This document shows, in pieces, positions 25,701 through 30,707 of a DNA stretch of 64,000 nucleotides. Under the pieces are notes generated by a model. It had not been told where the DNA came from, ran no database searches, and worked only from the letters and a program-made list of their open reading frames with translations. The stretch's first letter is position 1. The number at the start of each line of letters is the position of its first letter. Origin of the DNA: Fluviicoccus keumensis. GTDB taxonomy: Bacteria > Pseudomonadota > Gammaproteobacteria > Pseudomonadales > Moraxellaceae. Where the stretch lies: assembly GCF_004217445.1 (NCBI RefSeq), contig NZ_SHKX01000013.1:248001-312000 (forward strand), given 5' to 3'. Made by a program: the position numbers and the translations under genes.

Positions 25701-27703
25701 CTGCGTTGTCCAAATGCGTCTTGCTCGGCAACCAGACGGCCGGCATCATCGTAGGTATAGGTGGTCACCCGTGACGATACGCCTGTGCCGCCCTCCACGA
25801 CCGTCAGCAAGCGGCCTGCCACATCATACGTGCTGGTCACGTTGCGCCCGCTGCCATGCGTGACCGTCAGGGTCCGGGCGGCGCCGTCATAAACCGTGGT
25901 ATGGCTGCCCTCGGCATCAATCTGGCTTTGCAGGCGGCCCAGACCGTCATACACATTGCTGGCCAGCGTGGTCCTGCTGCTGCGATCTGATCCGCGCACG
26001 ACAATCGTCTGCAGCAACTGTCCATGCCCGCTATAGGCATACTCCGTCACCACCGCCGCGCTATCCAGAACGCCGTTACCGCTACTGTCAACCGTGGCGT
26101 AGTCTGTCCGCTTGCTGAGATTGCCGCGGACATCGTACTGCGTCACGCTCAAGGTGGTGCGGGTCTTGTCCTGGGCGACAACCCAGGTATTGAGCGCCGA
26201 CTCACTGACGGTGCCGGCATACACGGCACCACCGTACTGGATGACCCGTTCGGGCAGCCCCTGAGCACTGTACCGGTACTCCGTGACGCGGCCCTCGGCG
26301 CTGACGGTGTAATGCAGACGGTCGGAAGCGTCATAGGAATAACGCGTAATCTGTCCGGTGGCGGGATCCGTCCAGACCGCCGCCACGCTATCGTATGTCG
26401 AGGCAGTGGTATAGCGAGTCTCGGTCAGCAACTTGTTGGTTGCACTGTAAGTCCTGCACAGGGTATTGGCCGACACATTGTCCAGGTACTCACGCTCAAG
26501 GATCCGGTTGCCATTGGTGTCATAACCGTAGCTGATCGAATGACTGCCAGAACTGATGCTGACCAGATTGCTGTCAGAGTCATAACCGAAGGCGGTGGTT
26601 GTCAGCGGTTGTCCCCCGCTGGATGGGCTACGGATTTCAACCAGCCGTTGAGATTCGTCATAGCGGTAGGCCCACGCTTGCCCCAATCCGTTACTGACCG
26701 TGGTCGTACGATCCAAACCAGTACCATAGTCAAATGTGGTCACTCCGGAAGCATCCGTAACCTGCCATACGCGATACTCGCCTCCGACCGTCACCTGCTG
26801 GTACTTGAAGCTGACACTGGTGCCGTCGCTCTGACTGATCAAGGAAATCCGTCGGCTGTAAACGCCGTTCAAATCCTCATACGCAAAGTCGGTGACATAG
26901 ACCTTGGCTCCCGCCGGCAAGGTTCCGGCCGGGGTGGCGCCCGCGTCAGCAATGCTGTTGTCAACCGTCAGGTCCGTGAGGACCCGTTTCAAACGGCCCT
27001 GGGTATCGTAATAGTAGTAAACCTGCTTCGTCGGGGCATCGCTGCCGGTCAAGCGGGTATCCAGACGCTCCAGTTGACCGCCTGCATTATAGTTGTAAAT
27101 CAGCTCCGAGCCGGAACTGTCCCGAACACCGGCCAGACGTCCCGCGGCATCGTAACTGTAGGTGAGGCTGGTACCGCCGGAGTCCGTGACACTTTTAAGA
27201 CGGCTTTGCCCGGGCAGCCCCGGGACCGCTTCATAGACTTCGGTGGCCCGGGTATCCCCATCGACCCATGACCAGGTGGAATCGGACGCCGACCAGCTCA
27301 GGGAGTCATGAGCACCAGGACCTTCAGCGGACTGGTATCGCCCCCCGCTCCAGGTAAAAAGCGTTTCATGCCCGTCGCCATTGATACGGGTCACAGTGCT
27401 GCCTGCGGTGTTGACCGTACCGGTCAGGATCAAACGGCGCTCGCCATCCCAGCGCCAGCCATCGGCATCGGCATCATTGGACTGGCCAAGCACATTGTAG
27501 GTGCGCAATGCCGGGAGATCCTGACCCAGGCCGGACAACTGCTCGTCGGTAAATTGCAGAATCAGGTTGCCTGTTGCCGTATTGACCGCCGCCCGGCCGT
27601 TAGCCTGCCCAAAACCGGTCTGACCACTGACGCCGTTTCCACCCAGCGTGTTGAGCGAGGTATTGAACAAACCCAGTCCGTTTCCCGTAACAATGGCAAC
27701 CAT
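7280..27703 (-). CDS. Giant Rhs/YD-repeat polymorphic toxin with YwqJ-type deaminase tip
   Basis: One open frame of 6807 codons. After a low-charge Gly/Asn/Thr-rich start without signal peptide, YD repeats of the GYVTEYRYDxxGRV type run through most of the protein. Inserted are three carbohydrate-binding-like jelly-roll modules (about 1050-1500) and six further beta-sandwich inserts marked by TTYVxEIET...YVYEKG (about 2024-2238, 2365-2565, 3008-3208, 3334-3533, 3665-3858, 4142-4332). A LysM-like segment lies near 5919-5965, then a proline/lysine linker, a Gly/Ala-rich pretoxin region (6030-6240) and a second LysM-like segment (6331-6381). The tip at 6654-6807 has HAE (6749-6751) and CGYC (6791-6794). 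Rhs shells encapsulate and release the C-terminal toxin. The length is far above usual Rhs proteins (about 1500-2500). Start: GGAGA precedes the ATG by about 8 bases. The export route is not obvious; the next operon encodes a flagellar-type secretion system. Confidence 0.9.
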   Translation of the reverse strand: MVAIVTGNGLGLFNTSLNTLGGNGVSGQTGFGQANGRAAVNTATGNLILQFTDEQLSGLGQDLPALRTYNVLGQSNDADADGWRWDGERRLILTGTVNTAGSTVTRINGDGHETLFTWSGGRYQSAEGPGAHDSLSWSASDSTWSWVDGDTRATEVYEAVPGLPGQSRLKSVTDSGGTSLTYSYDAAGRLAGVRDSSGSELIYNYNAGGQLERLDTRLTGSDAPTKQVYYYYDTQGRLKRVLTDLTVDNSIADAGATPAGTLPAGAKVYVTDFAYEDLNGVYSRRISLISQSDGTSVSFKYQQVTVGGEYRVWQVTDASGVTTFDYGTGLDRTTTVSNGLGQAWAYRYDESQRLVEIRSPSSGGQPLTTTAFGYDSDSNLVSISSGSHSISYGYDTNGNRILEREYLDNVSANTLCRTYSATNKLLTETRYTTASTYDSVAAVWTDPATGQITRYSYDASDRLHYTVSAEGRVTEYRYSAQGLPERVIQYGGAVYAGTVSESALNTWVVAQDKTRTTLSVTQYDVRGNLSKRTDYATVDSSGNGVLDSAAVVTEYAYSGHGQLLQTIVVRGSDRSSRTTLASNVYDGLGRLQSQIDAEGSHTTVYDGAARTLTVTHGSGRNVTSTYDVAGRLLTVVEGGTGVSSRVTTYTYDDAGRLVAEQDAFGQRSFTFYDEAGRISARVDKLGVVTEYTYTATGRLSVEARYVTRVDTAGWISSAGVMTKTRIEQIRPTAVAKDRRTSYGYDAADRLWTVTDAAGVVTTHSYDARDQLVQTQCGDRTSRYFYDKDGRPQATLDGEGYLTENLYNAAGQLFQVKRYAVVTTPAQQAGATLADVRPSGTGALSTYYFYDASGRRTGVLDEQQFLTETAYDAAGNTQQTVRYATPYTVSVTALTLLGTVKAALLGGTSQTTTTAYDSLGRILTVTDAAGTVTAYEYDAYGRVVRETAAQGTSEERATRNRYDVLGQRVAQLGGEASTRITNGMSDASQAAVYRQFGSGYEYDMLGRKSAFTDAAGNRTVYYYDAEGRLTHTINAEGEVSETVYNNFGEIQETTRYTTKLASNQNDRATDSTHGGNQAARIWYKAGTNNSISRSLGSFNAGDVVTATVWFKADADTQGALYVGPASAGASVKVYGNGQWQQITVSYKATANGPLFVYLYGDREGANHIQGHQVVYDDLEVSCAAREFRYVDGFESGLTGWSGAGQPNDLVTATTASTYSGSGAARLWYQSGTPSTLSRNLGSVAAGDVVTATVWLKAGADTRAAVYLGNSAGAAVQANWIESVGTQGWKKVTITATATAAEDYYLYLNADAFNPAAAQTHAVTYDDVVVLKNGQFWFTDSFDSGVNQASALTATTGWFLQAARVDSVRQSTVSSFDGSQALQVAYKPGTSSFALLSLGSFAVGEVITATVWFKTTADTRARVSLGASGGSAINTAALDAYGVGDWQPLTVTGTVTTAGAFYVYLFADYNGAYKQEGHTVLFDNLEVVSSTRGRIYNHDFESLTNINVGGGLSRLTGAEGRESLQGGVLTTGLRALVQGIRNSATDSRTQYDYDNRGLLVKQTDGEGFETGFTYTDFGQLYQTTRQLKKGATPESTVMEARYNKRGERVGVTEDLGGLNRVTSTKYDAFGRIIEQTDALGKLTTTKYDSNGRQVTVTDPLSHVRKSIYDAYGRMLTQVDGMGNSTVYAYDDTNRTVTVTTPEGIALSTWKTRHGETLKVVDGRNNITTYEYNRDGQLTRTVDAQGNDNLNVYDVSGRMIQSTDVQGRQVHLEYDAANRIIRRLDEATNGNATRYAFDGQGRQIRVTEGEGSTAQRITEYSYDRNGQTLTVTVDPAGLKLTTSYAYDGAGRQLRISRGDAANPSQQVTAYAYDDLGRRISESQDPDGLNLTTLYKYDLEGRLTRKIDALGNSTWYVNDVAGLLMYTVDSEGQVTRYYYDANDRVISTLKYANVIAKAARDTYGDVVSSVTTAGTVTFSPPAADTVRDQRTYTVYDRDGRARYQINALRQVTETRYDAAGNVTETITHERELPTDTLSWPAATNTPDTGLTALTSSSQNLLNTYPGLFRYDAVSRRLVLCSVSNATTSLTQTLVGASRPFEPGQQYRMEITLGATLPSRLIVGLSNEGLGSAAGLSANNYRRHALYLTGGKWYSAVNDNSISATPLLGVANASTTYVLEIETRAGGTTLYVYEKGKTRADGYKDEFDTSGWDEARFTLYGLQSPSDTNGEAYIDNLSISTRTATTVVGNRTRYVYDSLNHQRFVIDPLGNVTEKRYDAAGHVTEVKRYDQPIPRETAATETDIQNALSLAGAGTQRTGYVYDNAGRLRFTVDALNQVTETRYDALGRVTETIRHAKVLAAGTVLSEAVVAAQLYPVWSDDLDDNAVSGMTVQSYPDVLSLSGGKITLTNAIGADVEPSIYESAFKAFSSGMVYQAEFTLGATLPKSFKIGLDNSKNSYGAAFRRHILFFDNGNLRSVAYSDTEEKSVLLGVAKINTTYVIELETRAEGTTLYVYEKGMGRDSGFSQSADAGAWTDMRFRIWGRRNPAYDNSTVSIDNLKEWRLNGTPTTQAAWSRTVYDAAGRTKFVLDPLNAVTEYIYDDAGRVIQEKRYTEALATLPSTLTESTVSAALQNKASVSTRREYDSAGRERYSVDALGYVTEKRFDAQGRVIESLSYARAIGADTPVVVSEADGVMQRNQYRYDLDGRLVYIIDALGNVTENRYDGLDRVTRTIQYAQKISVPASLVLQDIQAAVTATNGASPTDTSTTNKVYDRLNREVFNFDALGYVTGREYDVLGRLVKETRYVQKPVGTISYTEAWLSNALNLSPADAQVTRYVYDADDHLRFTVDALGHVSERAYDSLGRVVKEVRYVRTPVSTVSYTEAWLSDVGNLSAEDAQITRYVYDAVGHVRFTVDALGYVSERAYDALGRVVKEIRYAGNSDTEAWLSGAVNLSGAGAQVTRYGYDAGGRLLFTVDAMGYVTEQRYDSLGRVSSTLRHAKAINVDAVVTAADIDLAVHSILNESFTGLLSADLTLTTNTAQASIVDNHLTVRSQADGGVGWPRVLYETNGTIAYEVGKVYRGELRTGASLAGIYTGFSINNGQSGTAKRKHSIEFVNGKAVIVSNGLNGVSGGAELGLLRTDTTYVVEIETDVTGTTAYVYEKGLERSAGWKHRLDATGWNTASLSVFTGTGTGASGELSLDNVMISRRGSQPDAVAQQTRYVYDAAGHARFTVDALGYVSERAYDGLGRVVKEVRYADKPVGTVSYTEAWLSDAVNLSGAGAQVTRYGYDAGGRLLFTVDAMGYVTEQRYDSLGRVSSTLRHAKAINVDAVVTAADIDLAVHSILNESFTGLLSADLTLTTNTAQASIVDNHLTVRSQADGGVGWPRVLYETNGTIAYEVGKVYRGELRTGASLAGIYTGFSINNGQSGTAKRKHSIEFVNGKAVIVSNGLNGVSGGAELGLLRTDTTYVVEIETDVTGTTAYVYEKGLERSAGWKHRLDATGWNTASLSVFTGTGTGASGELSLDNVMISRRGSQPDAVAQQTRYVYDAAGHARFTVDALGYVSERAYDGLGRVVKEVRYADKPVGTVSYTEAWLSDAVNLSGAGAQVKRYVYDADNQLRFTVDAMGYVTEQRYDALGHVSETLRYPGAINGAAVATEADVATALRAIQVVDFNGGALPSSWTLNAAVTSATLMQDQLSIKTANAGTTNQWPNVLSGNLLAYETGMVYRTEVSTGNSLTGSSVWVSVDNGLSPSEATGTSYRKHRVLFSSAGITISGVNGQSVAQLTGTLKTNATYVVEYVTEATGTKVYVYEKGSRRETGLQHQLTGGGWTNIKGFIQTLKGPNVTPGAAISIDNISVSKESQNPEVDVQRTRYVYDVLGRVRISVDGQGNVDEKDYDSAGNLKKESTFRNSVVLSDADLTMPIESLHAKISASNMLNIDVRTVRYVYDSNGLMRFEINADGYVAEKIYDAFGQVVLTRKYNKSIDLPADDSKIKELWLDEEIRRVNTGPNDIVGTRVIYDVLGRKRETVGALGNVIEHIYDGFGRVIGELNFENAISSGELAKGINDLDLHVMVSALNTGSGNVKTTRHIYDLMGRERYTIDTLGYVSEKIYDDQGRLAETKAYDRRIAGAVGISEADVAVGLGKPLFSQEKGGGVAGQSSLAANTVTMMSTSIAGEPNVLLGYWADKIPQKNKTGVLEYFEVKADQTGSFQLGVQSGDYKHWIEIRNGVLWIGYGLDQTPLKASNVSANKTQVGTIEANAVYILEVETYDAGTTLRWYKKGEQADSGIVDARVGIIDGDFTVFGAALSFDSILGGASNAGSLQILQVLRSGPAVLAREKYYYDSLNRIKNVTDAIGGTESYEYDAFGNSISKTDKAGKVWRYRYDANGRISEEITPEVTVQGDFWSLVKTGYIVTHNYYDAFGYLTARKEGIIRIGSSPIIDGQFIDDFSQARLTRYGYDVVGNQILKREAGYYNTGSHRFESADEDSLMSDADLCRGLSLGEVQQSRSNGFYVYTQKNFNGFGEVTRVRCRVSNTGIDTVDYNDDYYFYTRGGLLDASIDAMGYVTKYDYDGFGNQKLVTRFSTALSDAVINNVSGRLTLSDIIRDSENDRTVRTEYDLLGRKTKVIQDRVDLFDSVAGKIAGSSAIIYSYDGFGNVVQETRCALDENDQSISMLGATNARYFFDGNGRKTGEVNALGYYTAYEYDALGHVVAQKEYKNAFVSDPLQLTRSMIDAKTQIDSGADRFTYFEYDALGRIIRSELDQRHYEFGSTAVVMSTVEYDAVGHIKSQTDKAGNKTENAYDDAGNLVQVIDPAKIAAKAGYLKLTDADQILASNVRSYMRNAFGDVVVETLKAGYVSYSWTHIAQQGETRQTRYAYDNNGHLVAEVSADVVLPQITGLQDLADRLGVLKYGVDASGNIISQKQKVKAVFDAWVVGGITQEYEHTIERSYVFDKLGRQQSTYDSGYSVTTNPSTAFYVIAPLAADAKTLTLTKNTVSFNAFGEIVSKTLNSRPQESYVYDKTGVVVSTYDAAGWTTTEHDYLGNITRVIQSGGVSLHDLNVAGRNSEAIAGYYAINALNLSDPATTRTTVTSFDLLGRQLSRQLPSYSALISGSLQTFTPSTSRVLDRWGNELSTTIGNITTQKSYDRFNRLTREEGAVSTIVDEHGKAYQAAMIKSYQYDDMDNVVQISDSVGSHLENGFAINEAVKRVKKTSYFAGTNLISLDYQAYYNTADTPIPVVLNRYYYDAFGNQIVKVNGAGDYQFYNYDAMNRVTSHGTDIGVAGQIERVVEDTYRYDYAGRQYAKIRGSVELAETLGFDYDNPPASASMGYYSAKGVTGMAGTASYTIFDERGNIIQTHNESGVDEYFIYDNFNRKVEERDGLYDGRSRTQKWYYDDFGRLLISLDNGVYSAYAYNRFGQLSKVGVDLGDSLFLQDLLFPSYGYPGYDYAVRPVSKYYEYYENGLIKKISQGQTFTSYIYDANGKSAQETNGYVSSGGVVSQQIVNYSHDELGRLSNASSPAGKLVFSNPLGNGSITIADSAAITSLRVSYDEFGNRRSVLLEPSGGSDTGVVDGSGWFKYDAENRVLVANGVLGLDYGGLYNYNIGILGNYSYNTNFSLTYDSDAEIRYVRGQGTLIKYDAAGRRYSELTANGDGNSFTEKAFSYDRMGALTTIQQRDCVKSVGLLSIKLVTGSTVFDSVGAYQTSYSQVNDLQGVSVGRSYSSGAISEINNYHYRGDGKLFLQVTTNSSGGIKYDTMFGGGYQKSVVNGAVVYTPRMDAAGLQRQYQTNYRSIGGSRSYAIKYTKHDYDAINGSYKDMGSDAVMTLDGSSAGASYMNYSIDGELLQAKAPSGSLIFDRRFSNSLDGRIIGRADFTSSGALSKAQTYFYYEGKPIASLGLISGNSIGVDFDPVSDHYPGKTPTTYTINQGDTLPKIAQMVWGDASLWYLIADANGLSADDDLSTMLGRVLDIPNRVTNIHNDADVYSVYDPSEIIGDTTPQPKAPPPPKPKKRKWRKFSNLIRMIVSAIVTVMTGSPTLGAGAGDFAGQVVSQIGNGEFNWFKGLASIWWGASEHYDYKQTGKAMAAGALTGGLTQGLMSGVSQLGTAAANLIAEANPLMMGSINYSASYMGGRLMGNHPEFGFGGWAGSVLSASVGNYTKDASVNLFGSSPLGDVLNAAAPQFLGDSAVGYLQDKWFGGGAPDYLAIGASAIARTYAKQTFGERKDSLLIDMSKKAWADTSAYFFGQNDSPVLPSRMPGSAPLGDPFEPPLSSSEIASKPSPGMVSPAAMYGAPVPNGWRSPLLTPAQIAENRHLNIDSEGIYQALTARNYTVQSGDQVSDLSKQWYDDPHVLEGYFALNGRNPNVLRAGEVITAPYYYDLSSKDLSILRTGGVEWARSDDDRKLYAQLESAKSAALGGSDTSSSAICVPSDAKYATMRILGEDVYVGGAQSGRIQNITATPMMHGLFEGTSVGRFAYSASSTAASFFKEAGYLYADTVGTISYKALNGLSGNDFKYQPLGAVYSSLQNFEGSLNTIGLAGTLQNSAASTVEGLRSAYTRLYRGDAEAWGVVAGGVLTPSIKFAPGLAMDAGAGLGRIYRVMDTTSINVSLTPSYATFGMNPIPLKVEFNRVNVANNTTAADLIASRTMSKAEWQDFYGDLRLQTREAAATYRGRYRGPVVSGVKDARTGEFFSGKNELFLPQDLHPLLADRVSTLPNTMNITALREEAAGLGVRWPYSTPGAHAEIHALNKALQARESAGIPIDLSEMFMVNRWLTKSAGPAQRCGYCSNLSNGVNALTDK
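16890..18868. repeat. 975-bp tandem duplication inside the Rhs gene
   Basis: Positions 16890-17864 and 17865-18839 are the same 975-bp unit (325 codons, in frame), followed by 29 bases of a third unit to 18868. I saw no difference between the two units. Each encodes three to four YD repeats plus one beta-sandwich insert. The perfect state implies a recent unequal crossover or an assembly artefact. Confidence 0.93.
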
Positions 27704-27755
27704 TCCCGAATCTCCGGCAAGCTAAATCGCGGCGCAACCAGCATAAAGTGCGCTC

Positions 27756-27784
27756 TATATATGTCTTATTCCCGGATTTTGAAA
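27756..27784 (-). promoter_or_regulatory. Candidate sigma-70 promoter of the giant Rhs gene
   Basis: On the minus strand TTTCAA (27784-27779) and TATATA (27761-27756) are 17 bp apart. Transcription would begin near 27749 and leave a leader of about 46 bases before the ATG at 27703. The 224-bp gap to the divergent TPR gene holds no clear FliA-type promoter. Confidence 0.4.
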
Positions 27785-27927
27785 ATTGTTAAGGGTAAAA
27801 ACGAAATTTTTTTATTGCCCTTCCAAGACGATCGCCACCCGCAATCCACTACAATTCATAGCCTGCCGTTCACGTTGCTTCAGGGTGACCGGAATACATT
27901 GCCCTATCAATCAATCAGGAATGCAGC

Positions 27928-28533
27928 ATGATGACTCTGGACGCTGGCGAATACTTTCACCTAGCTCTGCATGCGGTCAGGCAAAACGACCATCACGCGG
28001 CATTACAATACCTGAAGCAGGTACTGGCCCTGGAGCCGGACAATGCCGCCGCGCATTACCTGATGGCAGCGGAACATGCCGAACTGGGATTATTTGACAG
28101 GGCGATACAGGGCATGGAGGAAGCGCTTGCACTGCGTCCGGACCTGGAGATCGCCCGTTTTCAACTGGGATTGCTACACCTGCAAGGCAATCGCACTCAG
28201 CAGGCAAGCACTGCATTCCAAGCGCTGGAGAGCATGGCAACCGACTCGGCCTTGCTGGCCTTCGCACGGGCCTATCTGGCCCTTATCAGCGACCTGCCGG
28301 CGGAAGCGGTGCCGTGGCTGGAGCAAGGGATCGCTCAATGTGACAACAATCCCTCCTTAAAAGCCGACATGAATCGCGTACTGGACTCTGTCAGGCAGAA
28401 GCTTGAACCGGCCCCGGCTGAATCGCTTACCACATCACCGGAAAACACCGACCCTGAAAAGGGCTTGCCCGCTTCCGTGCTGTTCTTGGGTGCGTATCGG
28501 GACTCCCTGAAAGACGAAAATGACCCCCATTAA
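27928..28533 (+). CDS. Tetratricopeptide-repeat protein
   Basis: The 201-residue soluble protein contains three consecutive TPR units (about residues 8-41, 42-75 and 76-110; motifs such as ALQYLKQVLALEPDNAAAHYL and AIQGMEEALALRPDLEIARF) and a fourth weaker helical pair. A Pro/Thr/Glu-rich tail follows. There is no signal peptide. It is divergent from the giant Rhs gene and overlaps the next gene by 14 bp. TPR proteins of this size include the SycD/LcrH class of type III secretion chaperones, so a chaperone role for the Rhs protein or for the secretion operon is possible; the repeat alone does not prove it. Confidence 0.75.
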   Translation: MMTLDAGEYFHLALHAVRQNDHHAALQYLKQVLALEPDNAAAHYLMAAEHAELGLFDRAIQGMEEALALRPDLEIARFQLGLLHLQGNRTQQASTAFQALESMATDSALLAFARAYLALISDLPAEAVPWLEQGIAQCDNNPSLKADMNRVLDSVRQKLEPAPAESLTTSPENTDPEKGLPASVLFLGAYRDSLKDENDPH

Positions 28534-28900
28534 TCCTGCCCGTTTGTCCAGTATCCTGAAGGGACTAGCAATCGGACCAGCAACAGAACGGCCTGAAGCC
28601 GTTCCTCAAGCAGGTTCGGCCCCTACACCGAAACGACCATCCCGCAGAAGCCTGTCGTTGCTCAGGACCCGCTTGGAGGCGCGAATCAGCGCCCTAAAGG
28701 TGTCTGGCTGTTATGAAGAACAGATGGCTGAAATCACCATCAGGGAAGTCCTGATCTGGGAATTCGGGGAGTCCGTCCTGGAAAACCCGGATTTCAGCAG
28801 GGTTGTCAAACAAGTGACCGAAGTCCTGATGCAGCAACCTCCCATTGCCAAGGCATTGACACGCCTGATAAATGAGATGGGCTTGTCCCGCACCGATTGA
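28520..28900 (+). CDS. Unknown small protein, paired with the TPR gene
   Basis: This 126-residue protein is not recognised. It has a basic, proline-rich, probably disordered first third (to about residue 45). A helical part follows, containing LRTRLEARISAL, EITIREVLIWEFGESVLENP and a C-terminal VVKQVTEVLMQQPPIAKAL segment. No transmembrane segment is seen. It overlaps the end of the TPR gene by 14 bp in another frame, so the two are probably co-translated. It ends 1 bp from the stop of the convergent sigma-factor gene, with no terminator-like hairpin between. Position suggests a partner of the TPR protein or of the Rhs protein. Confidence 0.6.
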   Translation: MTPINPARLSSILKGLAIGPATERPEAVPQAGSAPTPKRPSRRSLSLLRTRLEARISALKVSGCYEEQMAEITIREVLIWEFGESVLENPDFSRVVKQVTEVLMQQPPIAKALTRLINEMGLSRTD

Positions 28901-28901
28901 T

Positions 28902-29621
28902 TCACCACTTCAAATCCAGATCGTCCGCCTGCTCATATCCGGCGCGGATTCGCTGCAAGGCTTGCCGGTGGAGTTGAGAGACCCTTGCCCGGGATATCCC
29001 CATCAACTCTCCCAGCACCGCGAAGTCCAGTTGCTGATAATAGTGACCTTCAATGATCTGGCGTTCCCGGGGGGGAAGCGCCGAAACATAATCCTGCAAC
29101 AAATTCCTGTTGGCGGCGCGGGCATAGATATCCTGCGGCCCTTCCTGCATCATCGGCTCGGCAATTCCCATTTCCAGAAAAAATCCGAACGCCAGATCCA
29201 CGGCTGCGTTGACCAATACCTCAAAGCTGGCCTCTTCATCATACGCCACTTGATTGGAACGATCAGGATGTCTTGACCGGGCATCCTGAACATAACAGGA
29301 CAAACCCTTCAATACTGCACCCTTGATGAAAGGCTCGGCGAACGTCTGGAAACGGACCCCGCGCTCGGGTTCGAAACGCTCCAAAGCCTGCAGCAAGCCC
29401 AACGAGGCAAAATGGATATAGTCCCCCCACTCGGCAAGAGGATGAGGATAAACAGCCAGCAGCCGGGCAGTCAGTATCCTGATCCAGCCACCATAGTGAA
29501 AAAAAAGGGAGGTTCTTGCCCGGGCATCACGGTGCTGGGCCCAGTCAGTCCACCAGGCCGCCAACTGCTCGTGTTCTGCCCCCGGACCATCAACAGCCAC
29601 CACTTCAGGATCCGGTTGCAC
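28902..29621 (-). CDS. fliA: FliA-like alternative sigma factor (sigma-28 family)
   Basis: The 239-residue protein has sigma-70 family region 2 (about residues 66-110: DYIHFASLGLLQALERFEP, then FAEPFIKGAVLKGL) and region 4 near the C-terminus (about 180-230: SALPPRERQIIEGHYYQQ and GISRARVSQLHRQALQRI). Size and region spacing fit FliA/WhiG-type sigma factors. It is the last gene of the flagellar-type operon and overlaps fliP by 17 bp. FliA normally directs late genes such as flagellin; no such genes are in the window, so its targets are elsewhere or are unusual. No FlgM anti-sigma gene is seen nearby. Confidence 0.78.
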   Translation of the reverse strand: MQPDPEVVAVDGPGAEHEQLAAWWTDWAQHRDARARTSLFFHYGGWIRILTARLLAVYPHPLAEWGDYIHFASLGLLQALERFEPERGVRFQTFAEPFIKGAVLKGLSCYVQDARSRHPDRSNQVAYDEEASFEVLVNAAVDLAFGFFLEMGIAEPMMQEGPQDIYARAANRNLLQDYVSALPPRERQIIEGHYYQQLDFAVLGELMGISRARVSQLHRQALQRIRAGYEQADDLDLKW

Positions 29622-30360
29622 TTCGCACCAGAACCTGCGCCACCAGGCCCCATCCGTCTATCATCAGGAACAGCATGATCTTGAGGGGAAGCGAGATGGT
29701 GACCGGTGGAACCATGATCATGCCCAGGGACATCAGGATGGAAGACACCACCAGATCGATGACCAGAAAGGGCAGGAAAATCACGAAGCCGATCTGGAAG
29801 GCCAACCTGAGTTCGCTCAGCATGAAGGCAGGCACCAGATTGACGGGCGAAAGCTCATCAACGGTAGCGGGCAGCGGCTTCCCGGCCATGTCGTGGACGA
29901 GGGCTAGATCCGCCTCCCGGGTCTGGTGCACCATGAAATCCCGCAGCGGCGTCCAGGAAGCCTTTCCCGCTTCCTCCAGCGTCATCTGGTTAGCCAGAAA
30001 TGGCTTTACACCAGCCTCATAGGAGCGCTCCAGCGTGGGGGACATCACGAAGACCGTCAGGAAGAAGGCCAACAGCAACAGCACCAGATTGGGCGGGGTC
30101 TGCTGCAGGCCCAGCGCCTGACGCACCATCGACAGCACCACGATATTGCGGGTGAAGGTGGTCATCGCAATCAGCATGAACATCAGGAAGGACAAGGCTG
30201 TCAGCATGACGAACATGCCAACCGGCGACCCCATCTGCCCCGCCTTCATGGTTGACCACTCGGATGCACCGGGGACGGCAGCCATGGCCGGAAGTGCCAC
30301 GACCAGCAGCGCCATTATCTTTGCCAAATGCGGCAGGTAACGGAATCCGGTCTTTTTCAT
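29605..30360 (-). CDS. fliP: Flagellar-type export gate protein FliP
   Basis: The 251-residue inner-membrane protein has a cleavable-looking N-terminal signal (LAKIMALLVVALPAMA), then membrane helices with the conserved TTFTRNIVVLSMVRQALG and PPNLVLLLLAFFLTVFVMSP blocks. The C-terminal pair of helices contains FLPFLVIDLVVSSILMSLGM and KIMLFLMIDGW, all standard for FliP/SctR. Five FliP subunits with FliQ and FliR form the export pore. It overlaps fliO by 4 bp (ATGA). It is encoded about 16 kb downstream of fliQ and fliR, an unusual split of the normally adjacent fliPQR set. Confidence 0.95.
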   Translation of the reverse strand: MKKTGFRYLPHLAKIMALLVVALPAMAAVPGASEWSTMKAGQMGSPVGMFVMLTALSFLMFMLIAMTTFTRNIVVLSMVRQALGLQQTPPNLVLLLLAFFLTVFVMSPTLERSYEAGVKPFLANQMTLEEAGKASWTPLRDFMVHQTREADLALVHDMAGKPLPATVDELSPVNLVPAFMLSELRLAFQIGFVIFLPFLVIDLVVSSILMSLGMIMVPPVTISLPLKIMLFLMIDGWGLVAQVLVRSATGS

Positions 30361-30707
30361 GCTTCCTTTTCCGGGGGTGTCTTACCGGGCACGGTAGGCA
30401 GAATGGTGGTTTCCACACCAGATGCCCCCTCTACGATCAATACTTCGGTTTCGTCGACCTTGATCAGAAAAGCCGTTGTGCGGGCGGAAAGCCGCAAGGA
30501 CTGCAGGGCTTGCATCCGTTTCAAGGGGGCGCCCGGCAACTGCGTCAACCAACCCTTGCGGGCCAGCAGACGCAAACCTGCATATACCACCAGCAACAGG
30601 ACCGCTGTAATCAGCATTTCCTTGACCAGCAGATCCCACCCCACTCCGGCCTCGGCAGCCCGGAGTGGCAATCCGCCCCCCGTAGACGGCGTAACCGGAC
30701 TGCTCAC
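30357..30707 (-). CDS. fliO: Flagellar-type assembly protein FliO
   Basis: The 116-residue protein has one membrane helix (about residues 27-48, LLVKEMLITAVLLLVVYAGL) and a cytoplasmic beta-rich domain with LQSLRLSARTTAFLIKVDETEVLIV, the FliO pattern. FliO helps FliP assemble into the export gate. FliO is characteristic of flagellar rather than injectisome systems, so it supports a flagellar ancestry of this operon. It overlaps both fliP and the upstream SPOA gene by 4 bp. Confidence 0.85.
   Translation of the reverse strand: MSSPVTPSTGGGLPLRAAEAGVGWDLLVKEMLITAVLLLVVYAGLRLLARKGWLTQLPGAPLKRMQALQSLRLSARTTAFLIKVDETEVLIVEGASGVETTILPTVPGKTPPEKEA

Noticed and set aside
7280..27703. Highly repetitive DNA, at first sight like a CRISPR or satellite array
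   Set aside because: The periodicity comes from coding YD repeats that vary in sequence and keep one reading frame; there are no constant repeats with unique spacers.
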